NCBI RefSeq assembly: GCF_002866925.1
Contig: NZ_PKUQ01000047.1
Span: 1 to 64,000 of the forward strand
Reading direction: 5' to 3'
DNA length: 64,000 nucleotides
Source: Cohaesibacter celericrescens
GTDB lineage: Bacteria > Pseudomonadota > Alphaproteobacteria > Rhizobiales > Cohaesibacteraceae
In this document: one piece after another, positions 28,445 to 37,673 of the stretch
Layout: every line of letters starts with the position of its first letter
How positions within the stretch are numbered: position 1 is the first letter of the stretch
Program-made: the position numbers and the translations under genes
Notes under the pieces: generated by a model
What the model was told of the DNA's origin: nothing
What the model saw: the letters and a program-made list of their open reading frames with translations, nothing else
Database searches by the model: none

Positions 28445-29146
28445 TTAAGCGCTTTCTCTCATCGTTTCTTCATCCGGTTCGCGCAAAACATAACCGCGCC
28501 CCCAGACCGTTTCGATGTAATTGCGTCCACCGGTTGCAGTTGCGAGTTTTTTGCGCAACTTACAGATGAAGACGTCGATAATTTTGAGCTCTGGCTCGTC
28601 CATGCCGCCATAAAGGTGGTTCAGGAACATTTCCTTGGTAAGGGTGGTGCCCTTACGTAGGCTCAGAAGTTCAAGCATCTGATATTCTTTGCCCGTCAGA
28701 TGGACACGTTGACCCTGGACTTCCACGGTTTTGGTGTCGAGATTGACGGTCAATTCGCCAGTGGTGATAACCGACTGGGCATGACCTTTTGAGCGTCGCA
28801 CAATAGCGTGGATGCGTGCGACCAGCTCATCTTTGTGGAACGGTTTGGTCATATAGTCATCGGCGCCAAAGCCAAGGCCACGAACCTTGTCTTCAATGCC
28901 GGCCAAACCGGACAAGATAAGTATAGGAGTCTTCACCTTGGAAACGCGAAGGGTGCGAAGCACCTCATATCCGCTCATATCCGGAAGGTTAAGATCCAGA
29001 AGAATAATATCGTAATCGTACAACTTGCCAAGATCAATGCCTTCTTCGCCCAAATCGGTCGTGTAGACATTAAAACTTTCAGACTTCAGCATCAATTCGA
29101 TGCTTTGCGCTGTGGCGCTGTCGTCCTCAATTAGCAAAACGCGCAT
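28445..29146 (-). CDS. ctrA: Cell-cycle master regulator CtrA
   Basis: OmpR-family response regulator that controls cell-cycle, flagellar and envelope genes in alphaproteobacteria. The receiver has [20 protein letters not shown], phospho-acceptor aspartate 51 in [14 protein letters not shown] and [12 protein letters not shown]. The winged-helix domain (about 125-225) has the near-invariant [20 protein letters not shown] and FICKLRKKL. The start is the ATG at 29146, with AAGGGG seven bases upstream; the frame extends to 29215 but without conservation. The protein is 233 residues. Phosphate should arrive through ChpT (21354). The upstream region carries six GANTC sites, fitting methylation-dependent transcription. 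Confidence 0.96.
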   Translation of the reverse strand: MRVLLIEDDSATAQSIELMLKSESFNVYTTDLGEEGIDLGKLYDYDIILLDLNLPDMSGYEVLRTLRVSKVKTPILILSGLAGIEDKVRGLGFGADDYMTKPFHKDELVARIHAIVRRSKGHAQSVITTGELTVNLDTKTVEVQGQRVHLTGKEYQMLELLSLRKGTTLTKEMFLNHLYGGMDEPELKIIDVFICKLRKKLATATGGRNYIETVWGRGYVLREPDEETMRESA

Positions 29147-29515
29147 GCCAATCCCCTTCTTTTGCCTTTCCTGGGCTCGGAGCAATCTGCAATTCTCGCA
29201 GCTGCTAAGGACCAAATTATCATCCCAGTTATTAAGGCTAATACATAATGGTTAACAAAAACTGATTCCATCATGCAAGCCCTGGTTCATAAGTTAACAA
29301 AAAAAACTGGTATGCTATTGAATCATAGGAAAAATGTTCCCACCGCCATTCTTAATGTTTCACTTTAAGAAACATTATTAAGTGACTCTCGTGACTCAGC
29401 AACAATCAGCTCGAACTACTAGGAATAATTTACCCCTATAAAACCCGTGGGATAATAATTAACCAATCAGGTAAACGAATCATTACCATAGGAAAGAATC
29501 ATTAAGGGCTTGGCA
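29147..29515. promoter_or_regulatory. ctrA-fliI divergent control region with six GANTC sites
   Basis: This 369-bp AT-rich region holds GANTC at 29264, 29320, 29384, 29393, 29477 and 29496, against roughly 1.4 expected at even base use. It also has eight TTAA tetramers, three of them spaced exactly 13 bp apart (29352, 29365, 29378), and two similar stretches starting GTTAACAAAAA (29251, 29293). No perfect TTAA-N7-TTAA is present. It should contain the ctrA and fliI promoters. Confidence 0.65.
29351..29382. repeat. Inverted repeat with evenly spaced TTAA in the ctrA-fliI region
   Basis: CTTAATGTTTC (29351-29361) is mirrored by GAAACATTA-TTAAG (29369-29382), with a three-base insertion in the right arm and ACTTTAA between. 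It is a plausible dyad operator or hairpin. Confidence 0.5.
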
Positions 29516-30847
29516 ATGGTACAGAATCTTATCGGGAAGCTGGATGACGTCTCTTCAAGGCATGCTTACGGTCGAGTGACATCGATTCAGGGGCATTTGG
29601 TTGAAGTTGCGGGGCCGTTGTTCGAAATGAGTGTCGGGTCGATGCTGACAATACAAGCCGATGGTCGCGAGCCAATTCAATGCGAGGTGGTTGGTTTTTC
29701 TAGTGATCGCGCGATGTGCCTCCCCTATTCTGAGCTGGAAGGCATCCGGTTGGGCTGCCGGGCGGTTCTGCACGGGCCCACTCTTATACGCCCCACCAAT
29801 GAATGGTTGGGGCGTATGGTCAATGCATTTGGCCAACCTATCGATGGCAAGGGTCCTTTGCCCCGAGGGCACAGAGCGGTGCCGCTGCGCCAAAAGCCAC
29901 CTGCGGCCCACAAACGCATGCGCGTTGGTGGACCTATGGATTTGGGAGTCCGTGCGTTGAATGGCTTTATTACCTTATGTGAGGGCCAGCGCATGGGGAT
30001 TTTTGCCGGATCTGGTGTTGGTAAATCGGTTCTTCTTTCTATGCTCGCCCGAAATGCAAGCTCAGAAGTCAATATCATTGGCTTGATTGGTGAACGTGGC
30101 CGCGAGGTGCAAGAGTTTGTCGAGGATGATTTGGGTGAAGAGGGACTGAAACGCTCAATCGTAGTGGTGGCGACATCCGACGAAATGGCCCTGATGCGTC
30201 GGCAAGCGGCTTATCTTACTTTGGCTTTGTCAGAATTTTTTCGCGAAGATGGTAAACAAGTTCTTTGCATGATGGACTCGGTCACCCGGTTTGCCATGGC
30301 ACAGCGCGAAATAGGTTTGGCGGCGGGTGAACCACCCACTTCTAAGGGTTATACACCCACTGTTTTCGCCGAATTACCGAAACTTCTGGAAAGAGCGGGC
30401 CCTGGTGAAAAAAATGAGGGGGCTGTTACAGGTCTTTTTACTGTTTTAGTGGAAGGTGATAATCACAATGAGCCTGTGGCAGATGCGGTCCGGGGTATTT
30501 TGGACGGTCATATTGTTATGGAAAGGGCCATTGCGGAACGAGGAAGGTACCCGGCGATAAACATTTTGAAATCTGTTTCGCGTACACTTCCAAAAGCTGC
30601 CGATCCGGCCTATTGGCCATGCGTATTAAAGGCTCGGGAGCATATGGCGACCTATTCGGATATGGAAGAATTGATCCGATTGGGAGCTTATAAACAGGGA
30701 AGCGATCCAAAAGTGGATTTGGCAATCGCTCTTCATGAACCACTGGAAGCCTTCCTTTCGCAACGCAAAGGGGACGCAACCAGCATTGAAGAGGGATATA
30801 AGATGCTCGAATCTATTGTTGGTAAGCAGGATAATTCGGGGCTTTAA
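29516..30847 (+). CDS. fliI: Flagellar export ATPase FliI
   Basis: Hexameric ATPase of the flagellar type III export apparatus, acting at the cytoplasmic base of the basal body. Seen in 443 residues: an N-terminal beta-barrel domain, Walker [15 protein letters not shown], the [13 protein letters not shown] segment, Walker [27 protein letters not shown] and the [15 protein letters not shown] stretch typical of FliI over F1 beta. The ATG at 29516 has AAGGG seven bases upstream; a TTG six bases earlier is in frame. It is divergent from ctrA and followed 12 bp later by fliJ. Confidence 0.96.
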   Translation: MVQNLIGKLDDVSSRHAYGRVTSIQGHLVEVAGPLFEMSVGSMLTIQADGREPIQCEVVGFSSDRAMCLPYSELEGIRLGCRAVLHGPTLIRPTNEWLGRMVNAFGQPIDGKGPLPRGHRAVPLRQKPPAAHKRMRVGGPMDLGVRALNGFITLCEGQRMGIFAGSGVGKSVLLSMLARNASSEVNIIGLIGERGREVQEFVEDDLGEEGLKRSIVVVATSDEMALMRRQAAYLTLALSEFFREDGKQVLCMMDSVTRFAMAQREIGLAAGEPPTSKGYTPTVFAELPKLLERAGPGEKNEGAVTGLFTVLVEGDNHNEPVADAVRGILDGHIVMERAIAERGRYPAINILKSVSRTLPKAADPAYWPCVLKAREHMATYSDMEELIRLGAYKQGSDPKVDLAIALHEPLEAFLSQRKGDATSIEEGYKMLESIVGKQDNSGL

Positions 30848-30859
30848 GGAGTATTGAGT

Positions 30860-31273
30860 ATGAAGTCGCGCGAAAGTCTCATCCGACTGAAACGCTTTCA
30901 AGTAGATGAAAAGCGTCGTCAGGTTGGTCAGATTGAATTGATGGTCACAGAGTTCGAAGGAATGATCCGTGATCTTGATAATCAAATTGTGGTAGAAGAG
31001 CAAAAGGCTGGTATTAGCGATATCGGACATTTTGCTTATCCAACTTTTGCCAAAGCTGCCATGCAGCGCAAAGACAATCTTCTTGTTTCGATTGCAGATC
31101 TGAACGAGCAGCTAGAGCGGGCACAGGACCTTCTGCGCGAAGCGGTAGGTGAGTTGAAAAAGGTCGAAAAGCTCGAAGAGCGCGATCATCAACGCGAACA
31201 GGCGGCTCAGGAACAAGCTGAGCAAGAAGAGCTTGATGAATTTACAATGATCGGACGTCGCAGACGCCGCTAA
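30860..31273 (+). CDS. fliJ: Flagellar export chaperone/stalk protein FliJ
   Basis: A 137-residue, almost entirely helical, charged protein, predicted as an antiparallel coiled coil like FliJ. FliJ sits in the centre of the FliI ring and promotes export. The sequence begins MKSRESLIRLKRFQVDEKRR, as alphaproteobacterial FliJ does, and ends in a run of arginines. AAGGAG lies eight bases before the ATG; a TTG six bases earlier is less likely. The position right after fliI supports the call, since the sequence itself is poorly conserved. Confidence 0.85.
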   Translation: MKSRESLIRLKRFQVDEKRRQVGQIELMVTEFEGMIRDLDNQIVVEEQKAGISDIGHFAYPTFAKAAMQRKDNLLVSIADLNEQLERAQDLLREAVGELKKVEKLEERDHQREQAAQEQAEQEELDEFTMIGRRRRR

Positions 31274-31307
31274 CGGCTGCTACAGCTAACTTGTATGATA
31301 TCTTCTG

Positions 31308-31330
31308 GATGGCGTTTAGCCATCTTCTTG
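31308..31330 (+). terminator. Possible weak terminator after fliJ
   Basis: GATGGC and GCCATC pair around GTTTA, followed by a T-rich TTCTTGCT. The short stem and broken T-run make it uncertain. Confidence 0.35.
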
Positions 31331-31545
31331 CTACTCCTTTTCACCAGATTCGCTCAGCCTGTTGGCTTGAGTGGATCTGGCGCCCTTTTGTGCGTCGATT
31401 TGGTGGTGGGCGCTCTTTAAACGTGAGCCTTTCAACACGACGGCTTTCTGCTGCTTAACCGGTGCCCATTTCAATCGTGTTTTCAATCATGATGCTGGGA
31501 GTGCTTGCTGCAAGAGTACCGTTGAATTGAGTGGTGGGTCAGTCA

Positions 31546-32082
31546 ATGCCGAAGATCACGATCGTGTTTGCCAGTCAGGATGGGCAAACGGCTAGTATTG
31601 CACGTCAGATTGCTCTTCATTTGGTCAACTATTCCATTGAGGTTGAGGTGATAAATCTTGCGGCGGGGCCTCCTGATGGGGCCGTGTTGGATGAGTCTGA
31701 CGTGGTTGTTGTGGCTGCTGCCATTCGTTATGGGCATCCTCTTGCCACAGCCGAGCGGTTCTTGTCGTGTAATGCTGCGCGCTTGGTTCAAATGCCGCTG
31801 GTGATGTTGTCGATCAATCTGACTGCACGCAAACCGGACAAACGGTCTTATGAAACCAGCGTCTATCTGCGCAAATGGGTGCAGAGGCATAAACTTGCGC
31901 CGGTTCTGACTGCATCCATTGCTGGAAAACTGGATTACCCGAATTATCGTTGGTTTGACCGAGTGATGATTCAGCTCATCATGAGAATGACCGAAGGCCC
32001 GACGGACCCAACCACTTGCATTGAGTTTACCGATTGGCAACAGGTGAATGATCTGGCAGACGAGATTGCAACATTGGTGTAA
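31546..32082 (+). CDS. hemG: Menaquinone-dependent protoporphyrinogen IX dehydrogenase
   Basis: Flavodoxin-like FMN enzyme that oxidises protoporphyrinogen IX to protoporphyrin IX in heme synthesis, passing electrons to the quinone pool. The 178 residues follow the enterobacterial HemG closely: VFASQDGQTASIARQIA (FMN phosphate loop), AAIRYGHPLA, SINLTARKPDKRSYET (the long insert of HemG), YRWFDRVMIQLIMRMT and FTDWQQV near the end. The start is the ATG at 31546 (MPKITIVF); an in-frame GTG 15 bases earlier is possible. It is followed 8 bp later by the PqiA-like gene, with which it probably forms an operon. Confidence 0.92.
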   Translation: MPKITIVFASQDGQTASIARQIALHLVNYSIEVEVINLAAGPPDGAVLDESDVVVVAAAIRYGHPLATAERFLSCNAARLVQMPLVMLSINLTARKPDKRSYETSVYLRKWVQRHKLAPVLTASIAGKLDYPNYRWFDRVMIQLIMRMTEGPTDPTTCIEFTDWQQVNDLADEIATLV

Positions 32083-32090
32083 CTGGGCTA

Positions 32091-32585
32091 GTGCTCTTGA
32101 TATCGACCGTGACGCCATTCTGGTGCGGGTTGTTCCAATCGGGGGTGCTCTTGACGTCGTTTCTTTTGCCTTTTCTGCTGGCTATCGCGGCATTTTCCTT
32201 CGGGCTTGGTTTGACGATGCCATTGGTGTCGCTGGATCGCTTGTTGTTTTTCACCGAAACGCCGTCGCTTATGAGCATTTTACAAGGGTTGTGGGCAGAA
32301 GAAGAAAAGCTGCTGGCACTTGTGGTTGGAATATTCTCTGTCTTCTTTCCTGCAACAAAAATCATGTTGCTGCATGTGGTGGCCTATCGCGGCAAAAAAT
32401 CGCGTTCTCTGGCGCTTCTGAATGTCGCCAGCAAGTGGTCTATGATGGATGTTTTGCTGGTTGCGTTGGTGATCTTTTCGGCGAAGACAAGTGGGCTCGC
32501 TCAAGCGTCAGCAATGCCGGGGATCTGGCTATATGGCACCGCGACGCTCGCATCGGTCGTCGCATCGGCTATGATCAAAAAATAG
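32091..32585 (+). CDS. PqiA-family membrane protein
   Basis: A 164-residue protein with about four membrane helices matching one PqiA domain: GLTMPLVSLDRLLFF, the LALVVGIFSVFFPATKIMLL helix and ASKWSMMDVLLVALVIFSAK, the classic WSMxDVF-like motif. PqiA proteins work with MCE-domain PqiB in envelope lipid transport or stress protection, but no MCE gene is nearby and only one domain is present, so the role is open. The start is a GTG (32091) 8 bp after hemG, without a strong ribosome site. Its end overlaps the terminator of the convergent flhA operon. Confidence 0.82.
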   Translation: MLLISTVTPFWCGLFQSGVLLTSFLLPFLLAIAAFSFGLGLTMPLVSLDRLLFFTETPSLMSILQGLWAEEEKLLALVVGIFSVFFPATKIMLLHVVAYRGKKSRSLALLNVASKWSMMDVLLVALVIFSAKTSGLAQASAMPGIWLYGTATLASVVASAMIKK

Positions 32586-32610
32586 GGCAGGGACCGAAGT
32601 CCGCTGCCCT
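32576..32610 (-). terminator. Terminator of the fliF-flhA operon
   Basis: On the minus strand AGGGCAG and CTGCCCT close an inner GGAC/GTCC stem with a CGAA-type loop, followed by ATTTTTTG. It starts 34 bp after the flhA stop. The T-run exists only on the minus strand. Confidence 0.8.
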
Positions 32611-32643
32611 AAAGGTTTGTCGCCGTTTATTTTTCGTCAGAGT

Positions 32644-34806
32644 CTAGATTGAGCCGACTGTTTTAAGCCGAATGCGGGTGTGGATTTCACTTTGGCTCAG
32701 CACGGTTGTATGAGCCCTGAAGCGTTCGATAATGGACCGTACATAGGGGCGATTGCCCGGAGAGGTGAGAAGCACTGGAATCTCGCCGATTTGAGCGGCA
32801 TCTTCAAAGCCGTCTCGCACCAGGCCGACAAATTCCTGAAGTTTGCTTGGTGCCATTGCCAGTTGCTTTTCGTCTCCATCACCAATCAAAGCATTATTAA
32901 ACTCCTGCTCCCAAGCGGGAGACAGCGTCAGGATTGGTAAATAACCACCGGGTGCTTGATGGTTGGCGCAAATCTGCAGCGATAGTCTGGCGCGAACATG
33001 CTCTGTCATCGACTGTACAGAGCGGGTAAAGCCTGATGCGTCAGCAATGCCTTCAAGAATTGAGGACAGATCGCGAATAGAAATGCGCTCGGAAAGCAAG
33101 CTTTGAAGCACGCGCTGGATACCAGACACCGTGATTTGGCCTGGCACGATATCGTCGATGAGTTTTTTCTGATCACCGGGCAATTCATCCAGCAGCCCTT
33201 GGACCACGGCATAGGACAGAAGCTCATCCATGTTGGCTTTGATGATTTCGGTCAGATGGGTGGAAATAACCGTGGCCGGGTCGACGACGGTCAAGCCCAG
33301 AATAGCTGCTTCTTCGCGCAGGGATCCATCTATCCACGTGGCGGGCAATCCAAACGTCGGTTCGGTTGTCTGTATACCGGGGAGCGAGATGTCGGCCCCT
33401 GATGGATCCATGGTCATAAATTGCTTGGGATAGACAACGCCGCGTCCGACTTCGACCTCTTTGACCTTCAAAATATAGTCGTTGGCGTGGAGCTGAACAT
33501 TGTCCATGATGCGGACGGCGGGCATGACAAATCCCATCTCAGAGGCCAACTGACGACGCAGGGCTTTGATTTGATCGGTCAAGGCTTGGGAGTCAGCGCC
33601 GTTGGCCATGCTGATCAAACCGTAGCCGAGTTCGAGGCGCAGTTCGTCCATTTTTAGAACTTGGCTGATTGGCTCTTCTGCGGGCGGTTCAGCTGCGCGC
33701 TGCTCGACTTGTAGTTTGTCGGCGACTACTTTCTGAGCTGCAAGCTTGTGTTTGTTGCTGGCTTTATAGGCCAAATATCCTGCACCAATCCCAAGTGTCA
33801 TGAAGGGAACCAATGGCATGCCCGGCAAGAAAGCCATAATGATCATGACGGCGGAAGACATGCCAAGCGCTTTGGGATAGCCAGAGAGCTGGCGCATCAG
33901 AGCCTTGTCTGCCGAGCCACTGACGCCGGATTTGGAAACCAGAATGCCTGCAGCAGTGGAAACGATAAGGGCCGGAATCTGAGAGACCAGACCGTCACCG
34001 ATGGTGAGCAATGTGTAGGCTTGTGCCGCGTCGCTAAACGCCATGTCCTTTTGGGCAACCCCGATGACAATGCCACCGATTACGTTGATAAAAGTGATGA
34101 TCAGGCCAGCGATGGCGTCACCGCGCACAAATTTCGATGCGCCATCCATGGACCCGAAAAAGGCGCTTTCATCCGACAGATCGGTCCTGCGTTGTTTGGC
34201 TTCCTGTTCGTTTATGAGGCCCGCAGACAGGTCGGCGTCAATGGCCATTTGTTTGCCGGGCATGGCGTCCAAGGTGAAGCGGGCGGCGACTTCCGCGATA
34301 CGGCCAGAACCCTTGGTGATGACGACAAAATTGACTGTGACCAGAATGGCAAAAACAATCACACCGATTACAAAATTGCCTCGGGTGACAAAGTTGCCAA
34401 AGGCTTCGATAACATTGCCAGCTGCCCCTGCTCCTTCATGCCCATTGGCCAGAATTAGACGCGTTGACGCAAGGTTTAGCGCCAACCTTAGCATGGTGGT
34501 AACCAAAAGGATGGTCGGGAATGAAGAGAATTCCAACGGTGCACGGATGAACAGCGAAGTCATCAGGATGAGGACGGAGAAGATGATCGAGATCGCCAAA
34601 AACATATCCATAAAGGCGGAAGGCAAAGGCAGGATCATGACCACGAGAATCGTGATTACACCCACAGCCAAGCCGAGATCGCCATGGCGAAGGAACGAAA
34701 CTACATTGCTCAGATGATCCAGCGGCGATGGACCGGCTGGTGCAGCAGGAGAGGCCGAGGCATCTGCGCTTGCTGTGCCTGCAACTGTCGCGTCTACATC
34801 ACTCAT
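32644..34806 (-). CDS. flhA: Flagellar export gate protein FlhA
   Basis: Proton-coupled export gate of the flagellar type III system. The 720 residues have about eight membrane helices in the first 345, with the conserved FHIPEP-family cytoplasmic loop region (TKGSGRIAEVAARFTLDAMPGKQMAIDADLSAGLI, split by helix spacing) between helices, and a large cytoplasmic domain that docks chaperones (MAPSKLQEFVGLVRDGFEDA and the C-terminal VLSQSEI stretch). The ATG encodes MSDVDATVAG, and the first 25 residues are an Ala/Pro/Ser-rich lead. Last gene of the minus-strand flagellar operon, 70 bp after flbD. Confidence 0.96.
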   Translation of the reverse strand: MSDVDATVAGTASADASASPAAPAGPSPLDHLSNVVSFLRHGDLGLAVGVITILVVMILPLPSAFMDMFLAISIIFSVLILMTSLFIRAPLEFSSFPTILLVTTMLRLALNLASTRLILANGHEGAGAAGNVIEAFGNFVTRGNFVIGVIVFAILVTVNFVVITKGSGRIAEVAARFTLDAMPGKQMAIDADLSAGLINEQEAKQRRTDLSDESAFFGSMDGASKFVRGDAIAGLIITFINVIGGIVIGVAQKDMAFSDAAQAYTLLTIGDGLVSQIPALIVSTAAGILVSKSGVSGSADKALMRQLSGYPKALGMSSAVMIIMAFLPGMPLVPFMTLGIGAGYLAYKASNKHKLAAQKVVADKLQVEQRAAEPPAEEPISQVLKMDELRLELGYGLISMANGADSQALTDQIKALRRQLASEMGFVMPAVRIMDNVQLHANDYILKVKEVEVGRGVVYPKQFMTMDPSGADISLPGIQTTEPTFGLPATWIDGSLREEAAILGLTVVDPATVISTHLTEIIKANMDELLSYAVVQGLLDELPGDQKKLIDDIVPGQITVSGIQRVLQSLLSERISIRDLSSILEGIADASGFTRSVQSMTEHVRARLSLQICANHQAPGGYLPILTLSPAWEQEFNNALIGDGDEKQLAMAPSKLQEFVGLVRDGFEDAAQIGEIPVLLTSPGNRPYVRSIIERFRAHTTVLSQSEIHTRIRLKTVGSI

Positions 34807-34876
34807 GCGATCATCCTGTGCACTATACTAAACTCAATCACGGTGTTGTTCTTTCATCCTGGGGTCAGGCGGAAGG

Positions 34877-36250
34877 TTAGCTGGCAATGCGCCCTTCACC
34901 AGGCTGAGGGACTGGGACGCCTTCTTCAGAATATTGTTTGAGTTTGTTGCGAAGGGTGCGGATCGAGATGCCCAGAATGTTGGCGGCATGGGTGCGGTTG
35001 CCCAGACAATGATCCAGGGTTTCGAGGATGAGCTCCTGTTCCACTTCGGACACCGTGCGACCGACCAGATTTCTGGTGACCCCCTCTGCTGCGATGACAG
35101 CATGAGCCACGGGGCCGGATGCCAAGCCGATAATGGTTTGATCCATGCGGCTTCCATTGGGCATGCGCAAGGCCTCTGCGCCGATTTCCGTGCCTGTTGC
35201 TAATAGAACGGCGCGGTGGATGGTGTTTTCCAGTTCACGGACATTGCCATCCCAAGTGCTGGCGTGCAAATGCCGCGCACAATCGGAACCCAGCTTGCGC
35301 TGGGGCAGGCAATTGGCTTGGGCATATTTGTCGGCAAAATGGGCCGCTAGCAGGTCGATATCTTGTGGCCGTTCCCGTAATGGTGGGATTTGCAGATTGA
35401 TGACGTTGAGGCGATAGAGTAAATCCTCGCGAAATTTGCCATTGCGTACTTCATCCGACAGATTTCGGTTGGATGTTGCAATGATGCGGATATCGACAGG
35501 TACGGATTTGGATCCTCCAACCCGATCGATGACGCGTTCCTGAATGGCACGCAGCAGTTTGGCCTGCAAACGGATATCCATTTCAGAAATTTCGTCCAAC
35601 AGTAGAGTGCCGCCGTTGGCTTCCTCAAACTTGCCGATCCTCCTTGCTACAGCCCCCGTGAAGGCGCCCTTCTCGTGGCCGAACAGTTCAGATTCCAGAA
35701 GGCTATCAGGAATGGCAGCGCAGTTAACCGATACAAATGGTTGTGTGGCGCGGCGGGAATGGCTGTGTAAGTGGCGCGCCAAGACTTCTTTGCCGGTGCC
35801 ACTTTCTCCGGTGATCAAGACAGACGCATCACTGGGAGCGATCTGGTTTGCCAACTGCACAACATTGCCCATGGCAGGGTCGCGATAAATCAGCTCTCCC
35901 TGATCCTTCGCCACCGCTTCCAAAACGGCAGCAATGATTTCTGGATCAGGCGGCAGAGGAATATATTCCTTGGCACCGGCACGTATTGCATTCACAGCGG
36001 CACGGGCATCATTTTCGATACCGCAAGCCACTACGGGCAACGTGATATGTTCGGTTTCAAGCGCGGAAATAAGACTGGCGATGTCCAATTTGACATCGAC
36101 CATCATAATGTCCGCACCACGGCCAGAACGAAGATGGTTCATAGCCATTTCGATGCTATCCGCATGGGAAACTTGAGCACCACGATCCAAAGCAATTTTT
36201 GTTGCCTGAGAAAGTTGGCCGTTCAGGATACCGGTAATTAGAAGGCGCAT
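34877..36250 (-). CDS. flbD: Sigma-54 flagellar activator FlbD
   Basis: Enhancer-binding protein that activates sigma-54 promoters of late flagellar genes. In 457 residues: a receiver-like domain (1-120), AAA+ domain (about 125-350) with Walker A GESGTGKEV, the sigma-54 contact loop GAFTGA and GGTLLLDEISEMD, and a Fis-type helix-turn-helix at the end (RTHAANILGISIRTLRNKL). The receiver keeps aspartate 52 (MMVDVKLD) but lacks the acidic pair, the switch threonine and the lysine (YIPLPP instead of KP). As far as I recall this is also true of Caulobacter FlbD, which is controlled by FliX; no fliX is in the window. A sigma-54 promoter before fliK is a likely target. Confidence 0.95.
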   Translation of the reverse strand: MRLLITGILNGQLSQATKIALDRGAQVSHADSIEMAMNHLRSGRGADIMMVDVKLDIASLISALETEHITLPVVACGIENDARAAVNAIRAGAKEYIPLPPDPEIIAAVLEAVAKDQGELIYRDPAMGNVVQLANQIAPSDASVLITGESGTGKEVLARHLHSHSRRATQPFVSVNCAAIPDSLLESELFGHEKGAFTGAVARRIGKFEEANGGTLLLDEISEMDIRLQAKLLRAIQERVIDRVGGSKSVPVDIRIIATSNRNLSDEVRNGKFREDLLYRLNVINLQIPPLRERPQDIDLLAAHFADKYAQANCLPQRKLGSDCARHLHASTWDGNVRELENTIHRAVLLATGTEIGAEALRMPNGSRMDQTIIGLASGPVAHAVIAAEGVTRNLVGRTVSEVEQELILETLDHCLGNRTHAANILGISIRTLRNKLKQYSEEGVPVPQPGEGRIAS

Positions 36251-36264
36251 GATATTCTCCCAGC

Positions 36265-36609
36265 CTATTTCTCTGATTTAATAACTTCGGTCATCGTGAC
36301 ACCGAGTTTGTCTTCGACAAGGACGACTTCTCCGCGCGCGACCAGTCGGGCGTTGACATAGATGTCGACGGCTTCACCAACCTTGCGGTCCAACTCGAGT
36401 ACATTGCCAACATCCAATTCAAGCAATTCACTGACCGGCATTTTTGCCCGCCCAAGAATTGCCGAAACACGAACGGGTACATCAAAAACGGCTTCTAGAT
36501 CCGCTGCGTTTCGATGCACGTTTTCTGTTTTAGATCCGGTTGGCAGATCCATGGTTTGAATATTCTGTTCCTGCAGCGGGATGCCGTTGTTTTCTATTTC
36601 ATCGCTCAT
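36265..36609 (-). CDS. fliN: Flagellar motor switch protein FliN
   Basis: C-ring protein of the rotor switch. The 114 residues comprise a variable 40-residue lead and one SpoA domain: FDVPVRVSAILGRAKMPVSE, LLELDVGNVLELDRKVGE and DIYVNARLVARGEVVLVEDK, a full match to the FliN pattern. It overlaps the end of fliH by four bases (ATGA) and is followed 14 bp later by flbD, so it belongs to the CtrA-driven operon. FliM, its partner, is not encoded in this window. Confidence 0.95.
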   Translation of the reverse strand: MSDEIENNGIPLQEQNIQTMDLPTGSKTENVHRNAADLEAVFDVPVRVSAILGRAKMPVSELLELDVGNVLELDRKVGEAVDIYVNARLVARGEVVLVEDKLGVTMTEVIKSEK

Positions 36610-37568
36610 ACTGTGTCTCCCACTGTTTCCTGCCGGGCAAGCTGACCGACTGGTTCTGCTTCAGGCTCGGCATTTGGCGGTTGGTTGGTTTGGGACACTG
36701 CGTCCATCGGGGCTTCCAAGTCGGGCGACGTTCTGAGTGCTGACGGGGTGGGCAATGCTGTGCCGTCTTGCGTGTCGTCTCGATCTGCGTCCGAAGATTG
36801 GGTTTGTTCGGGCTGTTGGTCTTGGCTTTGAGGCTCGGTCATGGTGTGTGCATCGTCTGATACATCTTCAGTGGAGCTGTCTTCAGGCGCATCGTTCACT
36901 TCGTCTTCTTGATCTTCTTCTGTCTCGGGGACATGGGCAAAATGATCTTCGAGCAACTGTTCGACTTGCCGGATGGCGGACCGTAGATTTCGCCCAATGC
37001 CGCCGTCCGCCCATTCCACTTCACAATCGCCAGGCATGACCGCTGCATCAGGCAGAATGGACAGCTTGCCTTCAAAGCCCAGCTCTTCCATCTGTTCGTT
37101 GACCTTGGTGCTTATGTCTTCAGCAACGGCGTCGTTTAACCGGATCGAAATGTGAGGTGTTTTGCGCAGAGGGGCTAATACTTGGTTCAACAATGCCTGA
37201 ATCTCTGCTTTGGGTTCCTGGGAAACCAGTTTTTCAGCAAAGCGGGAGGCAAATGCGAAAGCCAGATTGCTTGCATCACGCTCCAAGCGCTGCATTAACA
37301 GCCCCACTTCAGTGTAGACCATAGTGGTCTCATCGAGTATTTTTTTCTGGACGTGCAGGCTTTCTTCGCTGGCGAGTTGTTCCCGATTTGCTTGTGCCTT
37401 GGCTTCACCCTGTGCTTGCGCTTGCTCAACAGCGGCCGCAAGCAAACGCTCATGTTCCGCAACCGTAATCATCGGCTCGGGCGGAATTACCTCGACCTCT
37501 TCCTCAAACTCCGGCTCTGGGGAAGCGGAGAAATCCAGATCAAAAAGATAACGAGCGGCCTGTGACAT
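36606..37568 (-). CDS. fliH: FliH-type regulator of the flagellar export ATPase, long tail
   Basis: Predicted FliH, which binds FliI and delivers it to the export gate. The region about 45-215 of the 320 residues is the FliH-like part: an alanine/glutamine-rich helical stretch (AAAVEQAQAQGEAKAQANRE) then the C-terminal FliH/VirB-like fold ending near CEVEWADGGIGRNLRSAIRQ. Beyond residue 230 comes an acidic, glutamine/aspartate-rich, probably disordered tail of about 90 residues, unusual for FliH. The ATG at 37568 (MSQAARYLF) has AGGA five bases upstream. Operon position between fliG and fliN supports the call. The sequence family is weakly conserved. Confidence 0.85.
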   Translation of the reverse strand: MSQAARYLFDLDFSASPEPEFEEEVEVIPPEPMITVAEHERLLAAAVEQAQAQGEAKAQANREQLASEESLHVQKKILDETTMVYTEVGLLMQRLERDASNLAFAFASRFAEKLVSQEPKAEIQALLNQVLAPLRKTPHISIRLNDAVAEDISTKVNEQMEELGFEGKLSILPDAAVMPGDCEVEWADGGIGRNLRSAIRQVEQLLEDHFAHVPETEEDQEDEVNDAPEDSSTEDVSDDAHTMTEPQSQDQQPEQTQSSDADRDDTQDGTALPTPSALRTSPDLEAPMDAVSQTNQPPNAEPEAEPVGQLARQETVGDTV

Positions 37569-37673
37569 ACGTTCCTGTCCGGTTTGCCAAGTGGTCTTGC
37601 CAATGGCGGTTTGGTGGTGGTCCAACTAGGACCGAATCTGTTGTTTGTTGATCAGGATGATCTGATCGGTGGT

